Below are positions 1-22,677 of a stretch of 64,000 bases of DNA, piece after piece (the stretch's first letter is position 1; every line of letters begins with the position of its first letter). The position numbers and the translations under genes were made by a program. Source of the DNA: Haliclona indistincta (taxonomy: Eukaryota; Porifera; Demospongiae; Haplosclerida; Chalinidae); the NCBI GenBank assembly GCA_964017065.1, contig OZ024786.1, forward strand, positions 12,825,469 through 12,889,468. Reading direction: 5' to 3'. Under the pieces are notes generated by a model. The model saw only the letters and a program-made list of their open reading frames with translations. It did not search any database and had not been told where the DNA came from.

Positions 1-35
1 ATGTCACTCACTCCCTCCCTCCCACCCTCACTCAC

Positions 36-5249
<5,214 letters not shown>

Positions 5250-5465
5250 TGCCGTGAACTCGGGTGCCTAGTCAAGCATCCGCTGAGGTGTAGCTTAGAA
5301 TAAGATTCATCACCTTACTTAGCGCGTGGGAGGAGTCGCGGCTAATCAAGCTCGTGAATATCGTTACGCACCAAATATTCATCGAAGCTTGGGCGCGGCT
5401 CACCTTTGCTGAAATCGGGGAGTGGCTCGCTAGTTCAAAGAGATTTGAGCTTTTCGCTACCAAAC
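5250..5465. promoter_or_regulatory. Bidirectional promoter region between ADAM10-like and filamin start codons
   Basis: Only 216 bp separate two divergent ATGs, so both 5' UTRs and both core promoters must share this stretch unless further upstream non-coding exons exist. I see no clear TATA box. It contains GC-richer patches such as GCGCGTGGGAGGAGTCGCGG near 5320. The shared regulation is inference. Confidence 0.6.
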
Positions 5466-8400
5466 ATGGATCGCGATCGCAACAAATGGAAGGAGATTCA
5501 AAAGCGCGCCTTCACGAACTGGTTCAACGATCGTTTGCGCGGGAACCTGAAAGTCGCCAAACATCAAGTTCAAGATCTGAAAACTGATCTCAAAGATGGG
5601 ATACTGATGATCACCTTGCTGGAGCACCTGGCGAAACCGCGCAAACTCGGTCGCTACAGCCGAAACCCAACCAACAAGTTGCACTGCATTGAAAACATCG
5701 GAGCGACCCTGAGATTTACAAAGAGTGAGAATATCAAGCTAGTCAACATAGGTGAGTTATAATATTACATGTAACTGTAAAGCAACAGAAATCTTTTGTT
5801 AAAATGATAAACATGTCTTGAAACTGCATTTGTTGTGCCTTTGATCTCGAACACGCCTACCCTGATCACCTCAGTAGCACTGTCGATAGACGGATGGCGG
5901 CGCTAGTGCTTGCAGGCAATGACTACTTGTTTGTGTGACTGACCAATAGTGTATAAGCGGAAAAGCTTCCAATGCTTCCAAAATAATGACGATAGAATGC
6001 ATGTAAGTGTCAGGCTGTGTTTCAGTAGTGTATCCGCGAGTTCCTACTCACCAAAGCACTAGGTTTGTTTATCTTCCTTTTTTCTCATACAGGGCCTGAA
6101 GACATCTATGATGAAAATCTCAAACTGATCATGGGATTCGTGTGGACTCTCATCAGCCATTACCAGATCAGGAGCACAGGTCGAGGTCTCTCTACTAAAC
6201 AAGCTATGAAAGAATGGCTCAATGCTCTCATACCAGAGTACGAGATCCAGAATTTCACGACAAACTGGAACGATGGTCGGGCACTCTGCGGTCTAGTTGA
6301 TAGGCTGAAACCAGGTCTCTGCCCAAACCACTTCACCATGGATCCGAAACAAGCGTTGGAAAACTGTCGACTTGGAATGGAATTAGCGAAAACCCACTTT
6401 CAAATCCCGGCTATACTTGATCCAGCAGATTTGCGAAATCCTGACGTGGACGACCTCAGTGTGATGACCTATATATCGTACTTCTTTGAGCCTGCTCTAA
6501 AGCAGCTATTGGAGTGGATACAACATAAGATTCCAAAGCAGAAGATCACCAACCTCTCAACAGATTGGAACGATGGAATCAATCTTGCCGCTCTCATGGA
6601 GGCATGTCACAAGGGAATCTTTCCACGTTGGAAAGACCTAGATCCTCACAACAGTCTCCCAAATGTAAAAGAATGCATCGAAACTGCAAAGCGACGCTTG
6701 GACATCGAATGTCCAGTAGCACCATCGGCAATTACTGATCCAAAAGTTGACGAGATCGTAATGGCAACGTACCTCAGCCGATTCAAATACTCAAAGCTAC
6801 TCGCCAAGCCTGACGAGCTGTGCGTGGTTCCACCTGACCTTCCCTACTGTTGTGTGAACATGCCGGTGGAATTCGACATTGACCTGGGGCCGGATCCCAT
6901 GTCAGTCATCAATGACGTTGAAGTGACCATCTCCGGACCGACTACACCCGAAGTGGACCTCACTACTCAGGACAAGACAACCATAGCTTTGTTTGTCCCA
7001 ACCAAAACAGGCGGCTATGAAGTGAACTGCCTGCTGAACGGAAAAGATATCGAAAAAAGTCCGTTCTCTGTGGTAGTCATCGATCCTCAGCAGTGGAGGA
7101 TAGCGACAGATCCACCAAAGTTCCTCAATGTTGGAAAACTGGTCCGCTTGCCTGTGAAAGGACCGCCAGGTATTGCTGATATTCCTGTCACCTGTGAAGT
7201 TGAAGACATGAAAGGAGATCCAGCCTCCTTCGTAGATGGATCGGTCAGCGCTGGGACTGAGAATAACAGCAGTGTTATTCTCGAACCAACAGCAGTCGGG
7301 AAAGCCACGATTGGAATCAAAGTGCTCGATACAGACGTCAAGAAGAGTCCTTTTACAGTCAAAGTATGCGATCCCTCCTTGTGCAAAGTGGACGGCCTTG
7401 GAACCGGTAAAGGACGTGTCCATGAACCGATATCGTTCGATATATCTACTGCCGGTGCTGGAGACGATAAACCAACTGTCAAGGTGAAAGGGCCTTTTGC
7501 TACTCAAAAGCCGAAACTGAAGACTACAGGGGACGATGAATATGAGGCAACATTTACTCCAGACGAACCAGGTGACCATAAAATAGATGTCTTGTTTGGT
7601 GGTGAGCCTATTCCAGGTAGTCCTTTCCACAAGTACGTCGACGAACTTCCCGATTCTGACAGTTGCAGTGCTACAGGTCAGGGGCTTTCGGAGGCCATCG
7701 TGCTCGAGCCAGCGTTCTTCACGATCATCACACCTGAGAAAGGTCTTTTGAAGAAACCGGGCAATCTGTCAGTGGATATCACATGTGGGCCGTATCAGGC
7801 AGAAGTCACAATAGAAGAAAAACGAGGAGGCTCTTACCTGGTCACCTATATCGCACCTCAAGAAGGAAAATACACAATCGACATGGAATTCTATGGAAAC
7901 AAAATTCCAGGATGTCCATATATGGCAGATGTTTGTCCTCGTTCTAATGCTGGAAAGTGCCGTGCATATGGTCCAGCTCTTGACCCACAAGCTGTCCTTG
8001 TCCAGGGACAACCAATGGAGTTCTTTGTTGACACAAAGAAAGCCGGAATGGAGAATCTGCAGGTTGACGCTCAGGATCCTAACCAGGAGGACACTGATGT
8101 TCACGTTGCTGATGACGAAGGGATTTACACAGTAAAGGTTCAGCCTACTGTAGCCGGAGACTACCTAGTTGCTGTGCGCTGGGGTGAGCAACAAATTCCA
8201 GGCAGTCCATTCAAGTTGAGCGTGCTGCCGGGATCTGATGCCTCCAAGTGTCGAGTATATGGTCCAGCTTTGCATCCAAATGCTTTGCTGATACAAAAAC
8301 GCCCACTTGACTTTTACATCGACGCAAAGAATGCCGGTATGGGAAAACTGCAAGTTGAAGCTCTAGGTCCTGACAATACTGAAGCAAAGGTCTACATCGC

Positions 8401-9490
8401 AGATGATGAAGGGATATATTCTCTCAAAGTTGACCCACCTGTGGCCGGATGGTATCAAATCTCTGTCTTGTGGAGCAAACGACAAGTTCCAGGCAGCCCC
8501 TTCAAACTACGAGTCCACCCTAAAGCAGATGCTTCGAAGGTGAAAGCATACGGACCAGGACTTGGTCCTACAATCGAAGTGGGGAAGACATCTCAGTTTG
8601 TAATCGAGACACGTAACGCAGGTATCGGCACTCTCTCTGTGCTTGTCCACGGCATAAAAAATGCTTTCAAAGTTGAGGTGTTTCCCGAGGACGAAAGCGA
8701 TCCACGCACTCTGACGGCCCAGTACAACCCAACTCAAGGTGGTGATTATTCTGTTACCATCAAGTGGTCAGGAGTAGAGATACCGGGCTGTCCATTTTCT
8801 GTCTCTGTGGTTGATTTAGAGTATGAGAAACAACTTGCGGCGGAGAGAGAAAGAGAGAGAGTTGAACGACAAGAGCTGGCGAAAAGGAAAGCACAGAATG
8901 AATTTTACAGAAAGAAGCAGCAAGAGTGGTTGAGAGCTCAAACCAATGCACAGGCAGCCATTGCTGATCAGTATAGTGAGCATGTTGCTGTAATGCCGCA
9001 GTTTATGGGCAATGGTTCCTCAGTGGGCCTCATGGCTGCTCCGAGAGGTGGAATGGTGACAACTCAACATGTTCGCAAAGTGCAAAAGAAGAAAGGGCAC
9101 AAGTCGTCCAAGTCTGCTATGGAAGTGCTAAAATCCAAGAAAAAGTTATCCGGCAGTTCCAGCCTACGACCCAGGATGTCCTCAGCTCCTCCCACTTCAG
9201 TCAACAAGTTTGCATCCACTGGTAAGCGAGGCAGCTTGACATCAGCGATACAGAACAACGCTGAAGCCATGATCAGTCAGCAGATGGAGGAACGCTATGG
9301 ACCCTCTTCGCCTATTGCAGCACCATTAGCTTTACCGAGCCCAGAGTCAAGCGGTCAGGAAGGGTTCCCTGATGACATGCCTGTTACCTTCGCACCAATC
9401 TACGTGGCGACAGGTGAAATGCCCACCAAGAAGACAGCGACCAAGAGAGTTGAGAAAACCAAGAAGAAGAAGAAAGCATGGAGATATTGA
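5466..9490 (+). CDS. FLN: Filamin-type actin cross-linker with three CH domains (jitterbug-like)
   Basis: Two exons, 5466-5751 and 6093-9490, joined in phase (1,227 residues). The ORF starts at ATG 5466 and the intron has GTGAGT and CATACAG ends. Three calponin-homology domains follow each other: roughly residues 1-120 (RAFTNWFND...DGILMITLLEHL), 130-235 (AMKEWLN...WNDGRALCGLVD) and 240-345 (LKQLLEWIQ...WNDGINLAALMEA). Seven filamin Ig repeats follow, each ending in the typical PGSPF/KSPF/PGCPF motif. The C-terminus is a charged helical segment (YEKQLAAERERERVERQEL) and a lysine-rich tail (KKKKKAWRY). Vertebrate filamins have two CH domains and about 24 repeats; three CH domains with few repeats match the insect jitterbug branch. 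By family it cross-links cortical actin in the cytoplasm. The final lysine tail has no family precedent that I know of. Confidence 0.93.
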
Positions 9491-9624
9491 CAAAATTTCA
9501 TTGCATTACAGTACATTTACAAATATTTTACTCTTGCATTATAATTTGATATGTATAGTAAAAGTTTTTGATAACGAAACAATTACATGTATACGACAAA
9601 AAGCAGCAATAGAGGGCTGTTCAA

Positions 9625-9630
9625 AATAAA
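9625..9630 (+). terminator. Poly(A) signal of the filamin gene
   Basis: AATAAA 135 bp after the filamin stop codon, the first canonical hexamer downstream on the sense strand. Confidence 0.6.
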
Positions 9631-9751
9631 GCCTTCATTGTAGAGATGGAGACAGAAGCCTTTGCATAGGAATAAGGGTACCTTGGAAAAGGACGTCACA
9701 TTATAATCCACCTCCATCCAGAGACACTGCTCATGGTCCCAAACGATTACC

Positions 9752-9931
9752 TACAATGGAACCTCTCTAATGTGGACACCATTGGGGGGGGGGGGGCGAA
9801 AAATTGTCCATTAAAGAGAGGGTGGATCATGTCCTCTGGTCAGGTGTTTATTATACGCTATGTGGGTTATATTTGGAAGTGTCCAAATTTATAGAGGGAT
9901 GAGGGGTGTCTACTAAGCGGGATTCCATTTA
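9752..9931. mobile_element. TA-flanked MITE, copy 2
   Basis: CAATGGAACCTCTCTAA at the left and GGGATTCCATT at the right, flanked by TA; the internal text parallels copy 1 at 1265-1434. A run of about 12 G near 9785 interrupts it. The rest of the gap 9490-10311 shows nothing recognisable. Confidence 0.65.
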
Positions 9932-10311
9932 GTGGACCCCTGTCCTAATGCTTTAAACGTTACACTGTACAGTTGATTTGGATTCTCCAGATGGACAGGC
10001 AGATGAAGACGTTTCGTGATCCAGTTTATCGCCTTTGACATTTTAAAACAATACTCTTTTTATTTGTGAATTAAAAAATAATATCAAACTACGCTAGTAA
10101 TATTATTACAATGACATCATAATAATAAAGAAAAGTACTACTAGACGATAATGCACACGTACACACTCAAACACACTGGTCACATGATAAGCGGAGCTAT
10201 AAATGAGCTTGTCATAATAATTATTTAATAATCAGTTAGAACATGTCATAAAACACAGAACTAGAGCCACACCCACTTAGAGAATGACAAGGGGCGTGGT
10301 GAACTGTCGAT

Positions 10312-13302
<2,991 letters not shown>

Positions 13303-13312
13303 TGTGAATCTG

Positions 13313-13313
<1 letters not shown>

Positions 13314-13350
<37 letters not shown>
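13314..13350. repeat. (GA)n before the start-codon exon of Rab11
   Basis: On the sense strand, (CT)n followed by TTTTCAG and then the exon with ATTCACAATGG, so this is the polypyrimidine tract of an intron in the 5' UTR. Confidence 0.8.
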
Positions 13351-13351
<1 letters not shown>

Positions 13352-13649
13352 TTCAAGCACGTGCCCAAGTATGTACATGTACATCCAAAGAGTGAGTTTA
13401 TGACAACTAAAAGCACTTCCACATCTAGTCATCAACACACACATGTGAAGTGGTTAGTGTAAACATGTATTATACTATATTAACAATCTAAAAGAGAGTG
13501 TTTATAAAATAACACTATTTTATTAGTGCATATAGTCATATACTGACATGACCACAGCAATGAGATATTGATTGTTAATACATGTCACATCCTGCTATGA
13601 GATAAACCAGGAAAAGAGAGAGAGTGAGGTCTCAGAGGGTTACTGACAC

Positions 13650-14280
13650 CAGGCTATAAGCAGTGTATACTGTCTAGCTGCCTCACAGAGGGTCACTGGT
13701 AGAGCCAGGACACCTGTGCACTAAGCAGTGTCTAGCTGCCTCACAGAGGGTCACTGGTAGAGCCAGGACACCTGTGCACTAAGCAGTGTCTAGCTGCCTC
13801 ACAGAAGATAACTGGTAGATCCAGGACACCTGAGCACTAAGCAGTGTCTAGCTGCCTCACAGAGGGTCACTGGTAGAGCCAGGACACCTGTGCACTAAGC
13901 AGTGTCTAGCTGCCTCACAGGGGGTCACTGGTAAAGTCTGGACACCTGTGCACTAAGCAGTGTCTAGCTGCCTCACAGGGGTCACTGGTAGAGCCAGGAC
14001 ACCTGTGCGCTAAGCAGTGTCTAGCTGCCCCACAGAGGGTCACTGGTAGAGCCAGGACACCTGTGCACTAAGCAGAGTCTAGCTGCCCCACAGAGGGTCA
14101 CTGGTAGAGCCAGGACACCTGTGCACTAAGCAGTGTCTAGCTGCCTCACAGAGGGTCACTGGTAGAGCCAGGACACCTGTGCACTAAGCAGTGTCTAGCT
14201 GTCTCACAGAGGGTCACTGGTAGAGCCAAGACACCTGTGCACTAAGCAGTATCCGGTATCCCACTGCCCCATAGAGGGTC
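13650..14280. repeat. 58-bp tandem repeat, second array (5' UTR intron of Rab11)
   Basis: About ten to eleven units of the same sequence as 12715-13155, with more variation (GTAAAGTCTGG, CAGAAGATAACTGG variants). The two arrays flank the start-codon exon. Confidence 0.9.
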
Positions 14281-14587
14281 ACAAATAAACCCGTGTAATG
14301 CTTGTACATCTAGCTCACAGGAATACTGACTGTGCCTCCCAGGCCACTGCAGGTGTGGGCAGACAGTGAAACACAGCCAGTCTCCCGCAAACCAATTCAT
14401 GTACACGATAAGCTTTGCTTGATTGACAGACCCACAAGAAAAACAGTAACTCACAAACCAAAAACAGTTATCAACTGTAGCAAGAAAACCAACAACACTG
14501 AACTATCATAACACTATACTATCAAGAGTACACCAGATCAATATACAACACACTCTGAACCAGTGTCTTAGGACTCCACTGTGTTGA

Positions 14588-14590
<3 letters not shown>

Positions 14591-14662
<72 letters not shown>
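14591..14662. repeat. (CA)n dinucleotide microsatellite
   Basis: Pure ACACAC run of about 72 bp, ending CGCACGCACG. The surrounding 14290-16200 is probably the long 5' UTR intron of Rab11; no coding exon seen. Confidence 0.95.
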
Positions 14663-14665
<3 letters not shown>

Positions 14666-16237
14666 GCACGAGCAGACCACCATCAGAAGTACATGTTCGA
14701 ATCACAACCTCAAGTTTCATAACAAGTGTAGTCAAGTTAAACTACATGTACACGCTAAGTACGAGCTCTGTCACTCAGATTAAACCAGCTATATTCTAGT
14801 GCAAGCATCTATCATACTTGGTCATAGTGAGTGTAGTAGCTACTGTGATGCATAACATAGACATGTTAGGTGTGATTCAGCACAATGCATGATTGAGAGG
14901 TAGTATCATAAACTAGGCTTTAGGGAGGTGAACCATGAAATAGCAACACATTCAAGGACAATCTGATACAACATGTGTACAGGTAGTTCTACAGGACTGT
15001 AGCTAGGCTGCCGTGGTGTGAGGTAGTGTTGTGTACTTGAGAGAGAAGCACTTGTTTGTACAGAGCTCGAGCTACAAGAGCCCACTTGCAGTAGCAATAA
15101 AAACCATGTAGCTGCCTGGCTATGCTAACACACATAAAAGCAACTGAAGCACAGATACCCAGAGAGGCGATACAGATACAAGGCAATTCATAAAATGTAA
15201 GAAAGTAGCAGCAGTTGGTAGTTTAAACCTTATACAAACAGGTAACAGCTTAATACTAAGAACTATAGTTAGTACATGTACATTGAACCAGCAATGAAAC
15301 TAGACATGCTTGTACAGTGCAAAGCAGCAAGATGACTATTGACAATGACGACAGGGTGAGTCATGCTCACACATGACATGTTGGTGCTTAGTCAGCACAG
15401 CAAATTATCAGATTCCAGAGATAAAAGTATCAAAAGAGGGTGACATGTAATTGGGCTCTAAATCTCAATGGTATATTAAGAGGAAAATGGACTAATTCCC
15501 TCAGCACCATCAGCTAACTGTAATATCCACATGCACACGATTTACTAGTTTTTACTAAACATGATCAGAGAACACATGTGCATAACATGACATGACATAC
15601 TGACGATAATGCTCTAGTATATAAAACAAGAACATGTCCATTATTACTATAGGCATTGTATAATGTAGATATTATGTATAATGACAAAGTATCTTAGACG
15701 CCACAAAGGTAGGCATTTTGTTAAGAGCAAGATGAAGCGTTAAATTGTGCATCCTTTGCTAAACGCATGTGTAGAAACTTGTCTGTCAGGCATAAAATAC
15801 AGCCCAAGGAGATATTTAGTTTCACCGTTCATTGAGGCTATTGTGTGAAACAAAGCTACCTAACTTATAACCAGTCTCTCAACTGTGTGACAGTATCCAA
15901 AGCTACTCTTTTTTCCTTCTTCTAGGAAGGAGGGAAGGAGGGAGGGAGGGCAGGTGAGTAGGAAACAGTGCTCATACATAAACTGAACAAGCAGTAGCTA
16001 CACGTAGACCCTAGCACAGGAACCCAACACACGCTCACTAGCAACCATTGCGCCTCAAACCTACCCACTCACATGAGGGCGCTAGGAGTATCGTAGTACG
16101 GACCTACTAATTCAAGCTCAAGTTCACAGACAATAGAATTACCTCGACCCTGTCTACACTACACAAAAGACGGCGCAAGAGAACAGACAGACCCTGAGAG
16201 AGAGAGAAGAGCGGAACTCTTTCTCCGACCAGCTCAC

Positions 16238-16420
16238 CTTTACTGACGCGGCTAAGTACTTGGGTCTACTTGTCTTCTAGAGAGAAGATGCCAAAAACGG
16301 CTAGTCAAGACAGCTAGCGAGACGACTCAGAATATGGGACCTCCCAGATACTGACCTGGGCGAGAAGGATGGCGGTACGTGTGTGCACGTGATATCACGT
16401 GACAATTTAAATATTACATA
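16238..16420 (-). promoter_or_regulatory. Likely 5' non-coding exon(s) and promoter of Rab11 copy 1
   Basis: On the minus strand there are two consensus donors, CAG|GTCAGT at about 16356 and AAAG|GTGAGC at about 16238. Upstream lie two CACGTG-type boxes (TGCACGTGATATCACGTGAC, 16385-16403). The block is conserved at 24190-24360 before Rab11 copy 2, which supports a functional 5' end. Whether one or both donors are used is unknown. Confidence 0.5.
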
Positions 16421-16942
16421 CAAGATCGCAAGAAAAAAGCGCGCTCGCGCGAGATTTAAATTTCAAACTTTTAAAAAATGGGTTTAGATGTAATAAAATT
16501 AATAAAGGAAGGAAAAAAATTATACAAAAGAACTAAACAAACAATAAAAACAACACTAAAGCAGGTCAGGTGACGTGAATTGGGTAAACAATAAATTATT
16601 ACAAAGCAGAACACAGAGCGAGTCACTATTATTTTACAATAAAACAGAAACAAAGTAACAATAAAATAGAGTATGTCAGTCATAAACACAGTTGTACTTA
16701 TTGAAACTCTGTCTAAAGAGAAGAGAAATGTTCTGGTCGACATTGTGAGCCAGCTTGGCTACAGTTGGCTGCCAATTAGATCAGTCATAGTCGCATGTCT
16801 GCAAGCTGCAGGAAAAAAAACATGAACATCTAATTGATCTAATTACTCAGACTGATTTCAATTATTTTATGAAATTAAGATTAGTCCAAGAACTATTATT
16901 TCATGCAAGGTTTGATCATTAAAATTATGGCGAGGGCTTGAG
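16421..16942. other. Spacer between Rab11 copy 1 and Roc-COR copy 1
   Basis: AT-rich, no gene seen. It is paralogous to 24370-24900 (shared TTTAAATTTCAAACTTT and GTTCTGGTC blocks), so it belongs to the duplicated unit. Confidence 0.6.
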
Positions 16943-19595
16943 TCAAATGATCTTAGAGCACTGGGTATAGAATACCTTTTCCTCTATCCTTGTTGCTACA
17001 TGTCTAGTAGCTGGTTGTGAGTCTTTGAGGATCACTATGAAGTCACTCAGCCTCTCCTTAGGGTCAGGATGAGAGAGAATATTACTACGACAATCATCAA
17101 GCACTTTGTGTGCTTTTTCATTATCAGAAACACCAATAGCAGTGTGAACATGGTCCTTTGTGTCGTCACTAATGAAAAAGGAGGAGTATAGCTTCGCTGT
17201 AATGCTTGACAGGCTAGTGCCCATAGCAGAGTGGAGATCAACATAGCTTTCAGTCAGCAGTTTCCTGATAGAACCTCGCATTTGCTGGCCAGATGCTACA
17301 AAAAGAGAAAAGTCATATTCATGCTAATAAACATGTTTATTGCATTCATATACCATGTGTGGTTGAATCATGGATTTGATGGTCATGGCTTGATGTTAGT
17401 GCTTGACCTGAAAAATATTTGGAGTAAATGTTTGTACAAAGCTTGTGCAAAGTCATACGTACCTGGTCTGGCAGTGTGAGGAAGCCATGGTAGGTCAGCA
17501 TTAGTAACAGTACCAGTGGTAGTCTCATTACGGCTACAGGTCAGCTGATAACAGCTCACGGGATCAGAACAGATTTTACACTTCTTTCTAACAGTGCACT
17601 GAAGAGGGTGATGAGAATTGTGAGGGCAATGTACGATACATGGATGCTCAATTGGGTCTTGGCATAGTCGGCAAGGGAAGCCTACTTGCATATTAGCAGA
17701 GTAGTTGAGACGCTGTGTAGCATGAGCGATGCTACCAAGGACAGTCTGACGGATATCAGGACACAGAGAGGCTGATCCAGAGTAACACACCTCTAGCCAG
17801 TAGGTGTGGTCGATAATGAGAAGAGCTCCACCGAAATCAACACAGGACAAACGAATGGCATATCGAAGCTGACACTGCGATCGAGGTAATGAAAACCTAG
17901 GCTTCTTATTTCGATTCAGAAGAGAGACAATAAAAGCAATGAAGAGACCGACTGGTGTAGGCTTGAAGTCCCATGTAAGAATCCAAGAATTAGCAGTCTT
18001 GACAAACAACTTCTTTTCACTTTCTTTCAGACGAGACTGCTGAAGGACGCAAGGCAGAAAGTATCCTGTCTCACCTTTCTCTAATCGAACAGGAGCAGTA
18101 ACAAGAAGATAAGACAGCAGCTTAACAAAGTGCTCTGCTGTAAAGATATTGGGTATAAACCCATCGGGAAGGCTATGAAGCAGATCTATCGTAAATATGC
18201 CTTTACCACGTAGCTGCTGAAGGGCACCAGGTTTAAGTGAAAGTCCATACAAAGAAGCAGCATCGCCAAAGGTGACAGCAATGACTGCACTGAGCTTGTT
18301 TAGTACAGGCTGGAATGTGACAAAGACTATGTCAGGAAGGCATTCAGGGACGTAGAGGAACATTGACAACGAATTGAAGTATTTCAGTGCCTCTTTTAAC
18401 TCACTTGGTTGCAACGAAAGAAGTTCACCAGCTGCTATGCACTCTTTTAGTGTAAGAACATATCGACCCTTTTCCTCAGCAATGCGCGACAACTCAATCT
18501 CAAGTAGAAACCATGCCATTGGCACATTCACAACCAACCTTGCCTCGGGCCTTCCCATTATAAGCTGCCTCAGACGGGATGCCAGTTCTTCTCTTCCCTC
18601 TGTGGTGATTGCATTGACTGGAAAGATAATGTCTCCATTACTGGGATCACTGTCAATGCGAACATGCTCATATGGCGACAGCACTTCACGAAGCATCTGA
18701 TTCTTCTGTTCAACAGACTCGAGGCACTTGTCTGCCTGGTCTAGAAATGTGCCAACAAGGACGAAGTGTGGATTGCTTGGAGTCTTCTCAACTTGTTGCA
18801 AACTTGCAGCTCTCATCGAAGATTGTGAACGGAAAACAGATGTTATCATGTCTAAGTTGGTCAACTGAAGTTCGCTAGGTATGCAGGTTTGCTTGCCACG
18901 AATAACAAACTCAAAGACTGGCTTCTCGCTGAGCTGCTCACACAATCGATGTGCGATAATATTGATTGAATTGTGTTGAACAAACAATGGCAATACTTCT
19001 TGAAACTGAGGTTGGCCACCAGAATCGATGAGGTATATCCAGTGAGCAGAGAATAACTGATCAGATGCATTGGCAGAGCTTAGTAGAGACAAAAGATTTT
19101 CAGCTGTAACAGATTGTTTAGGTGCTGAAATTGAAGTATCATGCTCTACTAGTGGCTTAGCATCAGGTTTGTAGCCAATTATAGATTTAATGGTTCCCAT
19201 TAGGGTTGCTTTTAAAGTACCAACCGTGCCGCTGCTTTTTTGCTGTGTTCGTTCAATTTTTTGGGTTTGTTTGATTTTCTGCTGTGGATGCCTGCTAAGG
19301 TAAACCATGCTATCAGCTAGAAGTTTCATCAGCTCTTGTGGTCCAACACGCTTCCAGTTGACTAACTCATTGGCTGCTATCCTACATCCTGCCATTGATC
19401 GCACAGGACTAGTAGCCACTAGCGTGCTATGCCTCTCCCTAGCAGGAGGATTGCCAAGTACCAGGTCAGTGATACTAGATTTACCACTGCCAGGTGCTCC
19501 ATGGATGGTCAGTATGGTTGTTTCCACTTTGACCAACTTTCTTGGACTGTAGTTTCTCATCATTACTTGAGTTTTGAATTCATTAACAGAATAAC
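16943..19595 (-). CDS. Roc/COR-like GTPase with Cys-rich region and helical C-terminal domain, copy 1
   Basis: Exons 19563(or 19595)-17463 and 17295-16943 join in phase; 817 residues from ATG 19563. Domains: P-loop GAPGSGKS at about 22-29; a G3-like IYLIDSGGQPQF near 185, the form seen in Roc domains; LVGTFLDQ near 270 in place of NKxD; a COR-like region about 320-480 (KEALKYFNSLSMFLYVP); a Cys/His-rich stretch about 640-680 (CRLCQDP...CKICSDPVSC). Exon 2 encodes a helical ~110-residue end (LLTESYVDLHSAM...DDTKDHVHTAIGVSDNEKA) resembling a CARD/death-fold. The reading frame stays open upstream of the ATG to an AG at 19596 (GYSVNEFKTQV), so an undetected upstream exon is possible. By analogy with Roc-COR proteins it may signal in immunity or cell death; that role is inference. 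It is about 90% identical by eye to copy 2. Confidence 0.75.
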
Positions 19596-19599
19596 CTGT

Positions 19600-20205
19600 G
19601 ATGATGAATTAACAAAATTCATAATCATGAATAAAATAAAGATATACACAGCAGTAAGAGCTAAGGACGGAGCGTAAGTTATGCTGGCTACTAATATAGG
19701 GATGAGTGATATTGGTAGTATCAGATAACGATACTATCACGATATCGTTTAGCAAGAGCACAAAAGTAACACAAAACGTGTTTAGCATCCATTAGTATAG
19801 TTGGACCAATATTCCGTGCTTTCATGTGACGACAGACTGGGAACTATAACCTGGGGTGTCACTCTGGTTAGTAGTATCATTACAGCCCGCTGCTGTCACT
19901 GGATCTTTGCATCCGGGCGACGTTTTCGTGTGATCGAACAAAAGTCAAGTCCCCCAACTGTGCTATAAATTTGCTGCATGTGCTTTATTTTTCCACAGTT
20001 TGGAAAATATAGAAATTTGGACACCGGCAGTTTGTCTTGCTGTAGAAATTTGCAAGACAAACCGCCAGTTTAGAGCAAGTACAATTTTCGTCAAAATAAT
20101 TCAGTAACTAAAGGGTTAGCTAAGCACAGGTTAAATTGTTATGGAATACAGATGTAATGACGCAATAGTGTTCTACATTAACATTGTACACAGCAAATAT
20201 CAGCA
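19600..20205. other. Spacer with TTAA-MITE fragment; paralogous to 27560-28240
   Basis: No gene seen. 20010-20107 ends TCAGTAACTAAAGGG|TTAG and matches, in inverse orientation, the left end of the MITE at 28368, so it is a one-ended fragment of that family. The same fragment occurs at 27990-28091. Confidence 0.6.
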
Positions 20206-22429
<2,224 letters not shown>

Positions 22430-22437
22430 TGTGAATC

Positions 22438-22439
<2 letters not shown>

Positions 22440-22477
<38 letters not shown>

Positions 22478-22550
22478 TATATAGAGAGAGAGAGATGGAG
22501 AGAGATGGAGATGGAGAGAGAGAGAGATAGAGAGAGAGAGGGAGGGAGCA
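22440..22550. repeat. (GA)n tract before the start-codon exon of Rab11 copy 2
   Basis: On the sense strand (CT)n ends in CCAG directly before ATTCACAATGG. Interrupted by TATATATA and GATGGA units. Confidence 0.85.
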
Positions 22551-22677
22551 TTCAAGCACGTGCCCAAGTATGTACATCCAAAGAGTGAGTTTATGATAAC
22601 TAAAAGCACTTGCACATCTAGTCATCAACACACACATGTGGAGTGGTTAGAGTAAACAAGTAATAATTATGTATATG

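Noticed and set aside
6902..8104. Minus-strand frames of up to 242 codons opposite filamin
   Set aside because: Antisense shadows; the plus frame encodes seven filamin repeats.
18374..18700. Plus-strand frame opposite the Roc-COR-like gene (also 26336-26662)
   Set aside because: Antisense shadow preserved only because both duplicates conserve the minus-strand protein.
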